A stretch of DNA of 6,576 nucleotides from Clostridiales bacterium (GTDB taxonomy: Bacteria > Bacillota > Clostridia > Lachnospirales > WQUN01), in contig JAIRVD010000313.1 of the NCBI GenBank assembly GCA_031254075.1, positions 1-6,576 of the forward strand, read 5' to 3'. Each line of letters opens with the position of its first letter. Positions within the stretch are counted from its first letter, which is position 1. This document shows positions 1 to 6,426 of the stretch, piece by piece. The notes below the pieces were generated by a model that worked only from the letters and a program-made list of their open reading frames with translations, was not told the origin of the DNA and did no database searches. Both the position numbers and the translations under genes were made by a program.

Positions 1-753
1 GTTAATATCAATATGGAAATCACACGCGAACAGTTTTTATCGCATAAACGCATCAACACCTTGGGCGATTCGCAGGAAACTTATGAAAAATTCCGCGACA
101 AATCCGTCGGCGACTTAATCGAACAAACATTAAATTGCGTAACAGCTTGCCTTGAAGCCGGAGGACTTAAAGAAGCCGATATCGACGAAATCTTCCTTGT
201 CGGCGGAAGCTCTTCAATTTTATATGTAAGCGAAAAAATTACCGAGCGTTTCGGCAAAGAACCGTTCAAGTCGCGCATTTCTCCCGCACTCAGCATTTCA
301 CAGGGCGCGGCATACTATTGCAATATGATTATGATGCCGACCGTTCGCGGGCCCGTCGTTCAAGAGCGCACGATTCATCCGCTCGGTCTTGAAATTGCCG
401 GACGCCGCTTTATGGAAATCGTCGCGGCAGGTCAAGACATTCCGAAGGAAGGTCTCACAATCTCCGCACCGGAACCTCTCATGACCAACTTCGATAATGT
501 CACAAGCATGGCAATCGTCGCATACGAAAACACAATGCCTTCCGCGCTTGACAAAAACATCACCGTAAACCGCGAAGGAATGAAACGCCTCGCCGGAACC
601 TCCCTGCGAGGAATCCCGCAAGGCCCGCGCGGACAGGAAAAAGTTAAAGTAATCTTCCACGTCGGTCAGGACAACATGCTGCGCGTAACCGCCCGTAGCC
701 TTTCAACCGACGGCGTTGTAACGGAACTTTCGGTGGACGAATTATATTCGTAA
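1..753 (+). CDS. Hsp70/DnaK-like chaperone, lidless; C-terminal part only
   Basis: The reading frame is open from base 1, so the gene is cut by the window start; the first ATG at base 13 is internal. What remains matches the end of the Hsp70 ATPase domain: the ITREQFL segment (DnaK has a VTRxxLE type here), then DIDEIFLVGGSSS, the Hsp70 adenosine-binding motif, then FGKEP and a QGAAYY segment like the usual AxGAA. After this comes a complete beta substrate-binding domain, starting at TIHPLGLEI (DnaK: DVTPLSLGI) and including LRGIPQGPRGQEKVKV, very like the conserved LxGIPPAPRG of DnaK. The protein ends about 20 residues later, at VDELYS, with two stop codons in a row, so the alpha-helical lid of DnaK is absent. 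Roughly 290-300 N-terminal residues should lie upstream. Family membership is clear. It is not ordinary dnaK, given the missing lid and the neighbours. It is probably co-transcribed with the next gene, 21 bases on. Confidence 0.9.
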   Translation, partial: VNINMEITREQFLSHKRINTLGDSQETYEKFRDKSVGDLIEQTLNCVTACLEAGGLKEADIDEIFLVGGSSSILYVSEKITERFGKEPFKSRISPALSISQGAAYYCNMIMMPTVRGPVVQERTIHPLGLEIAGRRFMEIVAAGQDIPKEGLTISAPEPLMTNFDNVTSMAIVAYENTMPSALDKNITVNREGMKRLAGTSLRGIPQGPRGQEKVKVIFHVGQDNMLRVTARSLSTDGVVTELSVDELYS

Positions 754-774
754 TAACTTCAAAGAAGGTGCGCG

Positions 775-2457
775 ATGGCGGCAAAGTCAAAAATGCTTTG
801 GACGTTGTGGCAGAAATACAGTTCAAATGATTTGAATCAGATAATTGACATGAAATACAAAATTTTAAGCGAGGCTGTGTGCGTTTTGGTGGAAACGGAC
901 GCAGCCCGCTTTTCGCGTCTCGGCGACAGCGATGAGGCGATTTACACGCATTTGGTTGGATTGATGGGGGTTTATCGGCGGGTGATTGAGCTTGCGAAGG
1001 CTTGTACATTTGAAAGCCCTACGGTTCGCTCGTTGATTTTGGGTATTTGCGAAGTGTTGACTTCACGGTTGAGGGAATTTGAAGAAGAAGAAACACCCGA
1101 AGGTTCTCCTAATCCGATTACTTTGGAAAAAAACGCGATTATTGACGAGGAAATTGTAAAAGTCGCGGAATTAATCGACGCGCAAAGAATCAGTTTCACC
1201 GATGGTTTGCGTAAAGATGAACCGCAAATTTGGGACGAATCATTTGAAATAATTTTGCGCGACAATATTCGCGAGTTGTATTTATTTTACAGCAACGGAT
1301 TGGTTTTATGCGAAACGAAAATCGACGACCTTCACAGCCGCAAGGCGGCGCGTTTCTACAGTGAGCTTATTGAACGCGAATGGGAAGAGCTTGGAAATAT
1401 AATAAAAGTCCAGGTTCTTGCGCTTGAGGAAGCAGTGAAAAATACGGAGGACGTGACGATTCCGGGCATTCTTGACGCACTGCGCGAGGCGTATCAGCAA
1501 ATAGGTCCGTTTATCGAGCATATGCAAAATCTTTCGAAGAAGCCGATGCCGTGCCGTTCGTTTGATGAGTTTGAGGGCGAATTGCTTGCCGCGCTTGAAA
1601 ACGAAAATCAGCCGCAACAAAAAATCTTCATCGCTGCGCTTGACGCCGAAACAATGGTTTTGCTCGATAAAATCGACATGGAATTTAAAAAATCGGCATA
1701 TAAATTTCAATTATTTATCAGCGCGGAAATTTTACTTGCCGAAGAAGTCACTCGCGTGTTTGAAAGAACACTGAGCGAAATCGCGGAAGCGGGAAAGGAC
1801 ATTGAGCGCGATATTTTATCCGGCATACGCGAAACAATTGAAATAAAAATCGACGGTTTGAAAGAAAGCATTCAGGATTTCATAATTCAAAGCAGCGCAA
1901 ATGTAAAAAAATTCTCTTCCGAAAAAAAATCGGAAAAAAGCACCGGCGAACGCTCGGAAATTTTGGAAGCGGTGCGTTCGGCATGGCTTGAGTCGCCGCC
2001 GACGGAAGACGAAATACCCGCGTTCTTCGAAAACTGCGGTGAAATCTTTCTGCCATATCGTGAACGCGCCGAAAAACAAGTCGCTTCATTCATGGGGATT
2101 TTAGAAAAAATGTCGTTCCGTTTCAAAAAAGAAGTTTTGCTTTACGAAGTGTGTACATTCGAAGAAATCCTTACGCACAGCGTTTCGCGATTGCGCGATT
2201 CGCAGGATGCCGATGTTCTTTCCGCCGCAAGCTTGCTTGACGACGCGTTCGGGGAGTTGGAAAAAATTTTGAAAAAGAACAATATAGCAATCATTCGCCC
2301 GAATGTAAAAGAACCGTTCAACGCAAAGGAACACGAAGTCCTCGTCGCCGAAAAACACGACGATTTTGAAAAGGGCGAAATAATAAAAATTATGACGGCG
2401 GGCTATCGTTTCAAAGAGCAGGTAATTATCAGGGCAAACGTAATCGCCGCGAAATAG
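775..2457 (+). CDS. Large helical protein with C-terminal GrpE-like domain
   Basis: A 560-residue protein, ATG start, with AAGAAGG 6 bases upstream. No signal peptide or membrane segment is seen, so it is probably cytoplasmic. Residues 1 to ~445 are rich in Glu, Lys, Leu and Ile and look almost wholly helical or coiled-coil; I do not recognise them. A Ser/Lys/Glu-rich linker lies near residues 377-393. Residues ~446-560 follow the order of the GrpE core: helical bundle, a connector like GrpE's GVxxI (NNIAII), EPFNAKEHEVL (E. coli GrpE: VPLDPNVHQAI), a 19-residue spacer, GY at 543-544, and an end of RANVIAAK (E. coli: RAAMVTVAK). GrpE proteins act as dimers that release ADP from Hsp70; they are usually about 180-220 residues, so this one is nearly three times longer. 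Lying between two Hsp70-like genes, it is best read as a dedicated exchange factor or co-chaperone. The GrpE match is seen in the sequence; exchange activity is inferred. Confidence 0.8.
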   Translation: MAAKSKMLWTLWQKYSSNDLNQIIDMKYKILSEAVCVLVETDAARFSRLGDSDEAIYTHLVGLMGVYRRVIELAKACTFESPTVRSLILGICEVLTSRLREFEEEETPEGSPNPITLEKNAIIDEEIVKVAELIDAQRISFTDGLRKDEPQIWDESFEIILRDNIRELYLFYSNGLVLCETKIDDLHSRKAARFYSELIEREWEELGNIIKVQVLALEEAVKNTEDVTIPGILDALREAYQQIGPFIEHMQNLSKKPMPCRSFDEFEGELLAALENENQPQQKIFIAALDAETMVLLDKIDMEFKKSAYKFQLFISAEILLAEEVTRVFERTLSEIAEAGKDIERDILSGIRETIEIKIDGLKESIQDFIIQSSANVKKFSSEKKSEKSTGERSEILEAVRSAWLESPPTEDEIPAFFENCGEIFLPYRERAEKQVASFMGILEKMSFRFKKEVLLYEVCTFEEILTHSVSRLRDSQDADVLSAASLLDDAFGELEKILKKNNIAIIRPNVKEPFNAKEHEVLVAEKHDDFEKGEIIKIMTAGYRFKEQVIIRANVIAAK

Positions 2458-2461
2458 GGGG
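2456..2461 (+). promoter_or_regulatory. Ribosome binding site for the GTG-started Hsp70-like gene
   Basis: AGGGGG lies 5 bases before GTG 2467 and overlaps the stop codon of the preceding gene. It supports the GTG start, since the next in-frame ATG falls inside the ATPase fold. The overlap suggests translational coupling of the two genes. Confidence 0.6.
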
Positions 2462-2466
2462 TTGCT

Positions 2467-3996
2467 GTGAATTACAAAAAATTCAAAACCCTGCCCGCCG
2501 CGCAAAAGCATAACGAGATTTATTATGTAATCGGGTTGGATATCGGCAATGATTCTTCCGCCATCGCGTTTTACAATTTGGCTGAGGGCACGGCGGAAAC
2601 CATTGATTTAAGCGGCGGATACGGCAAGCCGTCGATTCCGACGGCGATGCAATACATTTCCGAGACCAAAGAATGGGTTTTTGGCGAATACGCTGTACTG
2701 AACAGAGGCGTCGGCACGGTCTTTTCGTCGTTGCTTGAAAAAATGGGGCGTTTTGATTATTTGAGTGTTGACGGACGTTCGTTGAGCGTCGCGAGCGTGT
2801 TTGCGCTGTTTATCAAGGAAATTTTGGCAAGCGTAAAAAGCATAAATCCAAAGGCGGAAATCGTCGGCATTGTCGCGTCGGTGCCGGCTTATTTCAGCGC
2901 GGCCGCGCATGAGGAATTTACTCGCGTTTTCAAGCTTGCGGGCTATGAAAAAGAATTAATCGCGCTCGTGCCCGACCGCGAATGCGTGCTTGCGCATCAT
3001 TATCGAGAACTGCCCGAGAAAACGGAATGCGCGTTGCTTGTTGATTTGGGGAACCGTGAACTGCGCGGCGGGCTTTATAATATCGAAACAAGCGGCGGCG
3101 GAATCACCGCGGTAAGCATGTCGTCCGTTTTCGACAGCGAGATATCCATGGCGGCGTTAAACTCTGATGTAAACGCGCTGTTTGAATCGTTCTTGTCTTC
3201 TTTGCCAAAGACCGGCGCGGCAGAAAAAGAACAACTGCTCACATTCACGCATCAGCACAAGGATATTTTATTTCAAAAAAATATTCGCGCAAAGCCGCAG
3301 AAGCTTTATTTTAATTTCGTGTATCCGCCCGTTCAGCACAGTATTTCACATGAGCAGGTTGAAAAATTAATTAAACCGTATGCTTTGCGCTTTGAGCGAT
3401 TTTTAAATGATGTGCTTGAGAAAAATTTATTCGAACGCAGAATCACACCCGCGCAGGTTGACGCGGTTCTTTGCGTTGGCGGCGGCTTTGAAATGCTTTG
3501 GGCGAAAGAAGCCGTCACTGCCGTTTTTCCGAAAGAGCGCGTGAAATTTTACAAAAATCACAAACTAATCACATCCGAAGGCGCGGCAATTATCGCCGCA
3601 CGTGAATTGGAAATCTCAGGCGTTCCGTTTACGCTTGAGGATAAGCACCAACTCACGAACGACATCGGGCTTTCCGACGGAGAAAATTTCCTCACGCTTG
3701 TCGAACGCAACGGCTTCTGGTGGCAGAAGCATCCGGCTAAATTAATTTTAGTAAACAGTGAAGTAAACGGTGAAGTCGAGCTTCAACTGTCGGAGTTCTC
3801 GCCAACGGGCGAAGGGCGCGGCATTTCAAAAATGCAGCTTAACGGCTTGCCGAAACGACCCAAAGGCGTAACGCGCCTCGAAGTTTCACCCGACTTCCGC
3901 TCAAACACCGAGCTGATAATAAGAATTTCGGACATCGGCTTCGGCGATTTATTTCCGAGAACCGATTATGTAAAAGAGTTTCTGATAAAAATTTAG
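2467..3996 (+). CDS. Divergent Hsp70-like (actin-fold) ATPase
   Basis: A 509-residue protein with a GTG start, 9 bases after the GrpE-like gene. The phosphate-1 loop of the Hsp70/actin superfamily is clear at residues 22-31 (IGLDIGNDSS). GYGKPSIPT, near residue 55, stands where Hsp70s carry their RxxPS-type segment. VPAYFSAAAHEEF at 139-151 matches DnaK VPAYFNDAQRQ, and CVGGGF at 337-341 matches the adenosine motif. The phosphate-2 site is degraded: VDLGNRELRGG from residue 192 replaces DLGGGTFD. The DnaK NEPTAAALAYG stretch reads VPDRECVLAHHY at 168-179. Residues ~385-509 form a predicted beta domain ending in DIGFGDLFPRTD; there is no DnaK-like lid. From memory this resembles the DUF5716 type of Hsp70-like proteins in Bacillota, which I could not check. 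It may be a non-canonical chaperone or a regulatory partner of the first Hsp70. ATP binding is likely; hydrolysis is uncertain. Confidence 0.85.
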   Translation: MNYKKFKTLPAAQKHNEIYYVIGLDIGNDSSAIAFYNLAEGTAETIDLSGGYGKPSIPTAMQYISETKEWVFGEYAVLNRGVGTVFSSLLEKMGRFDYLSVDGRSLSVASVFALFIKEILASVKSINPKAEIVGIVASVPAYFSAAAHEEFTRVFKLAGYEKELIALVPDRECVLAHHYRELPEKTECALLVDLGNRELRGGLYNIETSGGGITAVSMSSVFDSEISMAALNSDVNALFESFLSSLPKTGAAEKEQLLTFTHQHKDILFQKNIRAKPQKLYFNFVYPPVQHSISHEQVEKLIKPYALRFERFLNDVLEKNLFERRITPAQVDAVLCVGGGFEMLWAKEAVTAVFPKERVKFYKNHKLITSEGAAIIAARELEISGVPFTLEDKHQLTNDIGLSDGENFLTLVERNGFWWQKHPAKLILVNSEVNGEVELQLSEFSPTGEGRGISKMQLNGLPKRPKGVTRLEVSPDFRSNTELIIRISDIGFGDLFPRTDYVKEFLIKI

Positions 3997-4093
3997 GCAA
4001 CCTCCGAAAACCATCGCTTCGTCCGAATTTCAAACGCGCGTTGAAGCGTTCGCGACGTTTTTCGTTTCAGCGGGTTTTCGAGGGTTGCCTTTA
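3992..4093. repeat. MITE-like inverted-repeat element with TTTA flanks
   Basis: The left arm (3996-4012, GGCAACCTCCGAAAACC) pairs with the right arm (4073-4089, GGTTTTCGAGGGTTGCC): 15 Watson-Crick pairs, one G-T pair and one mismatch. The interior (4013-4072) holds a second stem, CGCTTC 4015-4020 with GAAGCG 4043-4048, and the palindrome AACGCGCGTT at 4033-4042. TTTA occurs just outside both arms (3992-3995 and 4090-4093), as expected of a target-site duplication. The unit contains no gene and fills the whole gap between two convergent genes. The left TA plus the first G of the arm make the TAG stop of the plus-strand gene; the right TTA is the TAA stop of the minus-strand gene. It is too short to move itself, so a MITE or REP-like element is the best reading. 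There is no clean T-run after a compact stem, but it could still end transcription from both sides. Confidence 0.6.
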
Positions 4094-5260
4094 GCGTCCG
4101 TAAACCGTAATTATTCCGGCAACATTAAGCACAAGCCCGAATACAAACAACGGAATTTGCAGTCGTTTTATTTTTTCGCTTTGAACCCCCAACAGGCAAA
4201 CAAGCCCGAAAAATAAAAACGGAAGCATGTCGTTTGTATAGCGATTCCCGAAATGCCAGCCGCCCAAAGTTTTGTGCAGGCAGAACAAAAATATATGAAA
4301 TGCCGACAAAAGCGGCAAACAGAGCATTAAGACTTTATCCGTATGCTTGAAGAATCCGTTTACATAAAAAATTAAATACGAAACCACAATCGGGCTGACC
4401 AACCAAAACGCCACACCGTCGAAATGGTAAAAATCCAGTGTTCCGTTTTCTCCCAATTGAGGCAGGCGGAACATTCGCCCGATATTTTCCGCAACATACG
4501 CCATGCCGAATTGACCGTGTTCGGCTTCCAAAAATTCCGGCAGATAATTATGCCCGAATTCAAAAATACTTCCAAACCGCGCATAGTTCAGGCTCATATA
4601 CGCGATGCCGATTAGCAGCGGCGGAAGGAAAATAAAAGGATTAATTTTTTTCTGCCTTAATAAAATATAAAAAATCAGCGGCGTGTAAATCAACTGAAAC
4701 GGTCGGCATCCCGCCGCGCACACAAGAAATGCAAGCGCCAACGCGCCGCGCCCCTTAACCGCGTAATACAGCGATATAATCGAAAACGTAAACGCCATAT
4801 TCTGCGCAATATGCCAAACCCACCCGTTAAACGACGTAACCAGCGCATTGCTTCCGACAAATAAAAAAAGTACCCAAAAAACCGCTTCATTCCCGCGAAC
4901 CCCAAAATGCCTGAGCAGCCGCAAGCAATAAAACGCCCCAATAAAAACCGACCCAACCGCAATAAAGTGGTCGGGCGTTTTATCAAATAACACCGCAAAC
5001 GGAAGCATCACAAAACTCGGAAACGGCGGAAAACTTACATAATACTTCCCCTCATAAACCGCAAGCTCAAGCCATGAATAATAATCCACATCCAACCGCC
5101 CGCCAAGCCATGCCCGCGCCTGAATCGCATACGAATTATAATCATTCCCGCCCCAAGGCCATTGACCGGTATACGCGTAAATAACGGAGAAAACAAATGA
5201 AATCCCCAGAATAACTGTTAATGTGTCAAGCAATAAAGCTCCGATGTGAAAACGTTTCAA
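4091..5260 (-). CDS. Polytopic membrane protein, probable GT-C-type glycosyltransferase
   Basis: A 389-residue integral membrane protein. The start is TTG (5258-5260 on the minus strand), chosen because AAAGAGG sits 9 bases upstream and no in-frame ATG exists nearby. About 10-12 hydrophobic segments are visible, among them residues 8-30, 75-93, 98-116, 126-143, 155-170, 172-186, 208-226, 285-308, 313-330, 348-363 and 370-388. The first helix is followed by an acidic outer loop: NDYNSYAIQARAWL (D40), then RLDVDYYSWLELAVYEGKYY (D57, D59, E65). A loop with Asp/Glu just after TM1 is typical of GT-C enzymes, which move sugars from polyprenyl-phosphate donors on the outer face of the membrane. GWHFGNRYTNDMLPF near residues 336-350 is another conserved-looking loop. 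Donor and acceptor are unknown. It may belong functionally with the glycan-type operon to its right, although it is transcribed away from it. The class is moderately supported; specificity cannot be read. Confidence 0.65.
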   Translation of the reverse strand: MKRFHIGALLLDTLTVILGISFVFSVIYAYTGQWPWGGNDYNSYAIQARAWLGGRLDVDYYSWLELAVYEGKYYVSFPPFPSFVMLPFAVLFDKTPDHFIAVGSVFIGAFYCLRLLRHFGVRGNEAVFWVLFLFVGSNALVTSFNGWVWHIAQNMAFTFSIISLYYAVKGRGALALAFLVCAAGCRPFQLIYTPLIFYILLRQKKINPFIFLPPLLIGIAYMSLNYARFGSIFEFGHNYLPEFLEAEHGQFGMAYVAENIGRMFRLPQLGENGTLDFYHFDGVAFWLVSPIVVSYLIFYVNGFFKHTDKVLMLCLPLLSAFHIFLFCLHKTLGGWHFGNRYTNDMLPFLFFGLVCLLGVQSEKIKRLQIPLFVFGLVLNVAGIITVYGR

Positions 5261-5269
5261 TAAATTCAG

Positions 5270-5276
5270 CCTCTTT
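5270..5276 (-). promoter_or_regulatory. Ribosome binding site deciding the TTG start
   Basis: On the minus strand AAAGAGG lies 9 bases before TTG (5260). No ATG or GTG in the same frame has a comparable site, so this fixes TTG as the start of the membrane-protein gene. Confidence 0.6.
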
Positions 5277-5302
5277 CGATAACAATATGGTGAGTTTACT
5301 AT

Positions 5303-5308
5303 ATTATA
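5303..5308 (-). promoter_or_regulatory. -10 box for the membrane-protein gene
   Basis: A perfect TATAAT on the minus strand, about 43 bases before the TTG start. I find no good TTGACA-like -35 at 16-19 bases and no extended -10, so the promoter is either activator-dependent or a chance match in AT-rich DNA. Confidence 0.4.
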
Positions 5309-5310
5309 AG

Positions 5311-5320
5311 AGACATGTCT
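5311..5320. promoter_or_regulatory. Perfect 10-bp palindrome, candidate operator
   Basis: AGACATGTCT equals its own reverse complement. It lies 2 bases upstream of the minus-strand -10 box and about 10 bases upstream of the plus-strand -35 box, where a dimeric regulator could affect both genes. The symmetry does not extend into the flanks. No regulator gene is in the window. Confidence 0.3.
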
Positions 5321-5330
5321 AAGATTGGGT

Positions 5331-5360
5331 TTGCCTTTTGCGCAAGCAAAGATATATAAT
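5331..5360 (+). promoter_or_regulatory. Sigma70-type promoter of the radical SAM operon
   Basis: A -35 box TTGCCT (5331-5336, 4 of 6 to consensus), an 18-base spacer, and a perfect -10 box TATAAT (5355-5360). The -10 box ends about 31 bases before the start codon, giving a short leader. An imperfect hairpin spans 5330-5350 (TTTG and CTT pairing with AAG and CAAA around a 6-base loop), with the palindrome TTGCGCAA at 5338-5345 inside the spacer. This may be a regulatory site, but it could be chance. Confidence 0.6.
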
Positions 5361-5379
5361 AAAAAAAATATGAACTTCC

Positions 5380-5384
5380 GGAGG
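5380..5384 (+). promoter_or_regulatory. Ribosome binding site of the radical SAM gene
   Basis: GGAGG, a full Shine-Dalgarno core, lies 7 bases before ATG 5392 and fixes that start. Confidence 0.75.
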
Positions 5385-5391
5385 AATCATA

Positions 5392-6426
5392 ATGTCGGAC
5401 AGTAATTATAATGTTTATGTTAACAGGGGATTTACGGCAGATGAGTATGACAATATCAGCAAATATGAAGAAAACATTGCAAGCCCTTCATACAAAGAAT
5501 ACAGAAAAAAATGGCTTGAATATCCCAAAAAACAAATATTGGGAAAAGGCCCGATTCATATAGATATCGACCCGACAAATTTTTGCAATTTAAGATGCAA
5601 AATGTGTCCGATTACCGTTATAAAAAAAGAGAAAAAAGAAAAAACCCATATCATGGATTTTGATTTATACAAAAAAATAATTGACGAAGCGGCAGACTTA
5701 GGGGTTCCGTCTGTTAAGTTCGGGATTTTAACCGAATCTTTGGTTCATCCGAAAATCGTAGAAATGGTTGAATACGCAAATGCAAAAAATTTCGAAGATA
5801 TCGGAATCGTTACCAACGCGACACTTTTAACCGAAGAATTGGCGCGAAGGTTAATAAAAGCAGGGCTGAAAAAAATAAACATTTCATTTGACTCGCCTGT
5901 AAAAGAGACATATGAAGCAATCAGGATTGGCGCTGATTTTGATAAGACTGTAAATAATATAAAAAGATTGATTGAAATCCGTAACGAAATGGGTTCTCAA
6001 ACCCCCTTGTTGCGTGTAACAATGGTAAAAATGAAAGAAAATGAAGAAGAACGGCAACTTTTCAAGGATTTATTTGAGCCTTACGCAGACAGAATAGCCT
6101 TTCTTGATTATGAAGAATACGATGAGGCATTAGCCGCAAAAAACAACACAATAGAAAGCAAAGCATTCGAAAATTTTGCCTGTGCGGAATTGTGGCAACG
6201 GCTTGTATTTGATTGCCACGGAATGGTTACTCCTTGTTGCAGCGGAACAATTTACAGAGACTTCACTTGGGATTTTAAAGAACTCGGCATGGCGGCTATA
6301 TGGAGCGAAAAAGTGCAATGTTTGAGACAAGCATTTCTGAACAATAATTGGAAAACCATACCCATGTGCAAAAAATGCATAAATCGTGTTGCGGATGTGT
6401 CTGCCGTAAAAGAAGGGAAAGTCTAA
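5392..6426 (+). CDS. Radical SAM/SPASM protein of a probable glycan or sugar locus
   Basis: A 344-residue protein. The radical SAM motif Cx3Cx2C is at C65, C69 and C72 (CNLRCKMC), after the first barrel strand IHIDIDPTN; these cysteines hold the 4Fe-4S cluster that splits S-adenosylmethionine. Further barrel strands follow, such as VKFGILTES, IGIVTNATLL and KKINISFDS. The C-terminal region carries a SPASM-like cysteine set: C264, C275, C282, C283, C326 and C329 (CHGMVTPCC, then CKKC), expected to bind at least one auxiliary iron-sulfur cluster. The ~50 residues before the barrel form a helical extension. No peptide precursor gene is visible nearby, so a peptide-maturase role is not supported. 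The adjoining Gfo/Idh/MocA gene suggests sugar or polysaccharide chemistry, as in nonulosonic-acid or flagellar-glycan loci; substrate unknown. Base composition is clearly more AT-rich than the chaperone genes (hand-counted 60-base samples: 30-38% GC here, 57% in the first gene), which hints at transfer. Confidence 0.88.
   Translation: MSDSNYNVYVNRGFTADEYDNISKYEENIASPSYKEYRKKWLEYPKKQILGKGPIHIDIDPTNFCNLRCKMCPITVIKKEKKEKTHIMDFDLYKKIIDEAADLGVPSVKFGILTESLVHPKIVEMVEYANAKNFEDIGIVTNATLLTEELARRLIKAGLKKINISFDSPVKETYEAIRIGADFDKTVNNIKRLIEIRNEMGSQTPLLRVTMVKMKENEEERQLFKDLFEPYADRIAFLDYEEYDEALAAKNNTIESKAFENFACAELWQRLVFDCHGMVTPCCSGTIYRDFTWDFKELGMAAIWSEKVQCLRQAFLNNNWKTIPMCKKCINRVADVSAVKEGKV

Noticed and set aside
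13..753. ATG at base 13 as the true start of the first gene
   Set aside because: The frame is open back to base 1 and the first residues already align inside the Hsp70 ATPase domain, so the ATG is internal.
644..1009. 121-residue minus-strand open frame across the gap between the first two genes
   Set aside because: It covers the Hsp70 stop, the ribosome site and the start of the next gene; Pro/Arg/Ser-rich shadow with no family resemblance.
1306..1710. 134-residue minus-strand open frame
   Set aside because: It is a mirror of the helical protein gene; it is Phe/Arg/Lys-rich with no recognisable domain.
2101..2511. 136-residue minus-strand open frame over the end of the GrpE-like gene
   Set aside because: It has no ribosome binding site I can see, a low-quality Phe/Arg-rich composition, and lies opposite a well-supported coding region.
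1..3996. Ordinary hrcA-grpE-dnaK-dnaJ heat-shock operon
   Set aside because: Order and content differ: the GrpE-like protein is far too long, the second Hsp70 is divergent, the first lacks a lid, and no HPD-containing J-domain is present in the window.
3995..4090. Simple Rho-independent terminator
   Set aside because: The arms are 60 bases apart with no T-run directly after a compact stem. TTTA flanks and the long arms fit a mobile repeat better, though terminator activity remains possible.
4690..4998. 102-residue minus-strand frame inside the membrane-protein gene
   Set aside because: It is a shifted-frame shadow of the membrane segments, Arg/Leu-rich, without a start signal.
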